Made by a program: the position numbers and the translations under genes
NCBI GenBank assembly: GCA_024642335.1
Contig: JAHEBH010000016.1
Location: 1-36,157, forward strand
Direction: 5' to 3'
Source: Erythrobacter sp.
Lineage (GTDB): Bacteria > Pseudomonadota > Alphaproteobacteria > Sphingomonadales > Sphingomonadaceae
DNA length: 36,157 nucleotides
Shown here: one piece after another, positions 33,567-36,157 of the stretch
Numbering within the stretch: the first letter of the stretch is position 1
Layout of the letters: every line of letters starts with the position of its first letter
The notes under the pieces: model-generated
What the model was told of the DNA's origin: nothing
What the model saw: the letters and a program-made list of their open reading frames with translations, nothing else
The model's database searches: none

Positions 33567-34316
33567 ATGGTCAGCGCAGACGCAGCGCCAGGCGCCCGGC
33601 GCCGGTTCGAACCGTCCTTTTTCTTCTGGATGACGTTGGCGATGTGCTTCTTCGTCTTTGGCGGCTTCGGGATGCATTCGGCTCTCCCTGCGCTGCAAGG
33701 CAATTTCCCGCCAGCGCCGCCCATCGTGCACCTGCACGCTCTGCTGTTTGTCAGCTGGATGCTGTTGTTGGTGGTGCAGAGCGCGCTGGTGAGCGGCGGC
33801 AATGTCAGGCTTCACCGTTCGCTCGGCCTGTGGGGCGTGGCGCATGGCACGGCGGTGATCTTGATGGGCCTGATGATGCAGCTCATCGCATCGGGTGCCG
33901 GCTATTTCGCCGGACGGCCACCGGGCACTGACGGGCTCTACCTTGGCCTGCTTGCCTTCGCGGGCTTCGCGTGCCTGTTCACGCTGGCGATCCGCAACCG
34001 CAACCGCCCGCAGATCCACAAGCGCATGATCATCTTCGCCATGCTGCCCGTTCTGCCGCCAGGCGTGAACCGCTTCTGGGCCAACGCGCTGGCACTGGAC
34101 GATCCCATTCCCACATTCTGGCTCTACCTCACGCTATGGGGAATGGCGGGGGCGGTGTTGCTGCATGAATGGAAGACCACGCGCGCTATCAGCAAATATT
34201 CGTTGTTCGGGGCGGGGTGGATTGTGGTCGAAGGCGCGGTGCACGAGGCGGTGGTCGGCTCGGCGTGGTTCAACATCGCGGGCGGCGCGCTGCTCAGCCT
34301 GGTGCATTATCGCTAG
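33567..34316 (+). CDS. Polytopic membrane protein of unknown function
   Basis: 249-residue integral membrane protein with about seven hydrophobic segments. It begins with a short basic region (ARRRFEP) and FFFWMTLAMCFFVFGGFGMH. It then has VHLHALLFVSWMLLLVVQSALV, and RLHRSLGLWGVAHGTAVILMGL. The loop IRNRNRPQIHKRMIIFAMLPVL lies in the middle. The histidines in HLHA, LHRS and IHKR near membrane ends resemble haem-ligating helices of small cytochrome-like proteins, but no family is certain to me. ATG 33567 follows GGGGAGAGG; the frame back to 33447 is unsupported. It is divergent from ahpC and convergent with aroC, with a REP-like hairpin between. Confidence 0.75.
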   Translation: MVSADAAPGARRRFEPSFFFWMTLAMCFFVFGGFGMHSALPALQGNFPPAPPIVHLHALLFVSWMLLLVVQSALVSGGNVRLHRSLGLWGVAHGTAVILMGLMMQLIASGAGYFAGRPPGTDGLYLGLLAFAGFACLFTLAIRNRNRPQIHKRMIIFAMLPVLPPGVNRFWANALALDDPIPTFWLYLTLWGMAGAVLLHEWKTTRAISKYSLFGAGWIVVEGAVHEAVVGSAWFNIAGGALLSLVHYR

Positions 34317-34344
34317 GAGAACGTCACGTCTCCTCAATAGACCT

Positions 34345-34372
34345 CGTCATTCCCGCGAAGGCGGGAATGACG
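34345..34372. repeat. REP-like hairpin between convergent genes
   Basis: CGTCATTCCCGC at 34345-34356 and GCGGGAATGACG at 34361-34372 form a perfect 12-bp stem with a GAAG loop. CATTCCCGC-type palindromes are scattered in many proteobacterial genomes. Lying between the membrane gene and aroC, it may act as a bidirectional transcription barrier. T-runs are weak. Confidence 0.7.
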
Positions 34373-34396
34373 ATGTGGTGAAAGCAAGGTTCTACT

Positions 34397-35482
34397 CTAC
34401 CCGCACTGCGCCCTATGCAGCAGCTTGTGATCCGCCAGCACCAGCGCCATCATCGCTTCGACAACCGGCGCACCGCGAATGCCGACGCAGGGGTCGTGGC
34501 GGCCCTTGGTGCGCACGTCCACGGCTTCGCCATCGCTGTTGATCGACTTGCGCGGGGTGAGGATCGAGCTGGTGGGCTTGAAGGCCACGCGGCACACCAC
34601 GGGCTGTCCGGTGGAAATACCGCCCACGATCCCGCCGGCATGGTTGGCGAGGAATTCGGGCGCCCCCCTTCCTTCTGGACCCGGCTCTCCGGGGCGCATC
34701 TCGTCGGCATTCTGCTCGCCCGTCAGCCGCGCGGCGGCAAAGCCGTCACCGATCTCGACAGCCTTGGTGGCGTTGATGCCCATCATGGCGGCGGCAAGGT
34801 CTGCGTCCAGCTTGGCATAGATGGGCGCGCCCCATCCGGCGGGAACGCCGCTGGCGACGCATTCCACCACCGCGCCCAGCGATGATCCGTTCTTGCGCGC
34901 CTCGTCCACCAGCCTCTCCCACCGTTCGGCGGCCAGCCGGTCGGGGCAGAAGAAGGGGTTCTGGTCGATGAAAGTGTAATCGAGATTGTCGCGGTCGATT
35001 GCGTCCCCGCCGATCTCGGAAACATAGGCGGTGATGGTGACTTCGGGGATCACCAGCCGGGCGATGGCACCTGCCGCCACCCGCGCCGCAGTCTCGCGCG
35101 CAGAGGAGCGCCCGCCGCCGCGATAATCGCGAATGCCGTATTTCGCGTCATAGGCATAATCGGCATGGCCGGGGCGGTATGCCTTGGCGATCTCGCCATA
35201 ATCCTTGGACCGCTGGTCGGTATTCTCGATCATCAGGCTGATCGGCGTGCCGGTGGTCTTGCCTTCAAACACGCCGGAAAGGATCTTCACCTGGTCCGGC
35301 TCCTGCCGCTGGGTGGTGAAGCGGCTGGTGCCCGGACGCCGCGCATCGAGGAAGGGCTGGATCGCCGCCTCGTTCAACTCGAGCAAGGGCGGGCAGCCAT
35401 CCACCACCGCGCCCAAAGCGGGCCCGTGGCTTTCCCCCCAGGTGGTAAAGCGAAAGACGCGTCCGAATGTGTTCATGCTCAT
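34397..35482 (-). CDS. aroC: Chorismate synthase
   Basis: 361-residue enzyme that converts EPSP to chorismate, the last step of the shikimate pathway, using reduced FMN. It begins [24 protein letters not shown], containing the GESHG signature. It continues with [34 protein letters not shown], the signature [19 protein letters not shown] and a C-terminal [18 protein letters not shown]. Histidines of the active site (GESHG and GRHDP) are present. The start is ATG 35482, with ATG 35476 as an alternative; the frame back to 35563 runs through the divergent promoter region. It is divergent from ruvA, with 79 bases between the starts. Confidence 0.97.
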   Translation of the reverse strand: MSMNTFGRVFRFTTWGESHGPALGAVVDGCPPLLELNEAAIQPFLDARRPGTSRFTTQRQEPDQVKILSGVFEGKTTGTPISLMIENTDQRSKDYGEIAKAYRPGHADYAYDAKYGIRDYRGGGRSSARETAARVAAGAIARLVIPEVTITAYVSEIGGDAIDRDNLDYTFIDQNPFFCPDRLAAERWERLVDEARKNGSSLGAVVECVASGVPAGWGAPIYAKLDADLAAAMMGINATKAVEIGDGFAAARLTGEQNADEMRPGEPGPEGRGAPEFLANHAGGIVGGISTGQPVVCRVAFKPTSSILTPRKSINSDGEAVDVRTKGRHDPCVGIRGAPVVEAMMALVLADHKLLHRAQCG

Positions 35483-35561
35483 GAGGCGCTGCTTTGGCGC
35501 AAGTGGGGGCAACTGTCCATAATCACTGGACCATCGGCAAATGCAGCGATAAGAACAAAAC

Positions 35562-36157
35562 ATGATCGCGAAGCTGAAGGGCCTGCTCGACGAAACCGGT
35601 GAAGACTGGGCGGTGATCGATGTGCAGGGCGTGGGCTACCTCGTCCATTGCTCCACCAAGACCTTGGGCGCGCTGGGCGGGCAGGGGGAAGCCTGCGTGG
35701 TCTATACCGATCTGCAAGTGTCGGAGAACGACATGCGCCTGCTCGGTTTCGCGACAAGCGCAGAGCGTGACTGGTTCCGCCTGCTCAATTCGGTGCAGGG
35801 CGTGGGCTCCAAGGTGGCGCTCGCCATCCTGTCCGCGCTTTCAACCGGCGAAGTGCGCGATGCCTGCGCCGCCGTGGACGCCGCCACGATTGCCCGCGCC
35901 AAGGGTGTGGGCCCGAAACTGGCAGGCCGCATCGTCAATGAGCTGAAGGACAAGGCCCAAGCATTACCTGGCGCATTGCCCGGTGGCGGCGCTGCGGGCG
36001 TTGCGGCGAGCGCGGTCTCCCACGCAGGCGCGGCCCGAAATTCCTTTGGCGCCGATGCGGTCTCCGCCCTCACCAACCTCGGCTTCAAACCCGCCACCGC
36101 CGCAGCCGCCGTGGCCCACGCCCAGGCCGAACTGGGCGAGGACGCCAGCGAAAGCGA
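35562..36157 (+). CDS. ruvA: Holliday junction branch migration protein RuvA, nearly complete
   Basis: 198 codons are visible with no stop; the gene runs off the right edge and probably lacks only a few residues, since RuvA is about 200 long. RuvA tetramers bind Holliday junctions and recruit the RuvB motor. The N-terminal OB-fold domain starts [30 protein letters not shown]. Two helix-hairpin-helix motifs follow ([19 protein letters not shown] and [16 protein letters not shown]). A flexible alanine/glycine linker leads to the C-terminal RuvB-binding domain ([20 protein letters not shown]). ATG 35562 is the standard start. ruvB is expected just downstream. Confidence 0.95.
   Translation, partial: MIAKLKGLLDETGEDWAVIDVQGVGYLVHCSTKTLGALGGQGEACVVYTDLQVSENDMRLLGFATSAERDWFRLLNSVQGVGSKVALAILSALSTGEVRDACAAVDAATIARAKGVGPKLAGRIVNELKDKAQALPGALPGGGAAGVAASAVSHAGAARNSFGADAVSALTNLGFKPATAAAAVAHAQAELGEDASES

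Noticed and set aside
1-36157. CRISPR array, tRNA, rRNA, riboswitch, prophage or toxin-antitoxin module
   Set aside because: No regularly spaced direct repeats, cloverleaf-type sequence, known aptamer pattern, phage structural gene or toxin-antitoxin pair was seen in reading all intergenic stretches.

Overview
The window looks like chromosomal DNA of a GC-rich alphaproteobacterium. It is most likely from the Sphingomonadales, probably Erythrobacteraceae. This rests on protein character, on the run of core genes around mutM, rpsT, dnaA, ubiE, ubiB, coaBC and dut, and on the secB / Tim44 / mltA / smr block. No database search was possible, so the family-level placement is inference. Nearly all genes are housekeeping or stress genes. 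There is no prophage, CRISPR array, secretion cluster or antibiotic cluster, and no tRNA or rRNA gene was recognised.

Layout. Positions 1-3016: the start of nth (endonuclease III) and dapB on the minus strand, a divergent sirtuin-acetyltransferase pair, and a secreted esterase. Positions 3017-5342: a palindromic MITE-like element, a candidate promoter, two very short overlapping reading frames, and an orphan ClpB-like AAA+ ATPase with a degenerate first half. Positions 5347-9353 (minus strand): a MoeB/ThiF-type adenylyltransferase, dnaA, rpsT and mutM. Positions 9440-17211 (plus strand): an EamA exporter, ubiE, ubiB, two tandem paralogous membrane proteins, a coaBC with a very long acidic linker, and dut. 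Positions 17317-22279 (minus strand): a GNAT protein, a DUF4136-type lipoprotein, trpS, murJ and secB. Positions 22561-25035 (plus strand): a Tim44-domain protein, mltA and an smr-domain gene that carries a repeat element inside its reading frame. Positions 25095-33276: an exported TPR protein and peroxide-defence genes (katG, ahpF, ahpC) with a divergent amidase between katG and ahpF. Positions 33567-36157: a polytopic membrane protein, aroC and nearly all of ruvA.

How it fits together. ubiE and ubiB serve ubiquinone synthesis, coaBC makes phosphopantetheine for CoA, and dut, mutM, nth and ruvA protect or repair DNA. murJ, mltA and the lipoprotein act at the envelope. katG and ahpCF form a local hydrogen peroxide and alkyl peroxide defence, but no oxyR-like regulator lies in the window.

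The most unusual signals are as follows. (1) A two-armed inverted repeat of the REPIN kind occurs twice. One copy lies between ahpC and ahpF; the other is inside smr, where it encodes about 60 residues of linker in frame. (2) Short reading frames linked by stop/start overlaps precede the orphan AAA+ ATPase. (3) A pair of diverged membrane paralogs sits between ubiB and coaBC. (4) CoaBC has a spacer of about 180 acidic residues between its two enzyme domains. (5) A palindrome and DnaA-box-like motifs lie just downstream of dnaA. I saw no clear multi-gene novel system. The ATPase locus and the membrane paralog pair are the best candidates for undescribed function.
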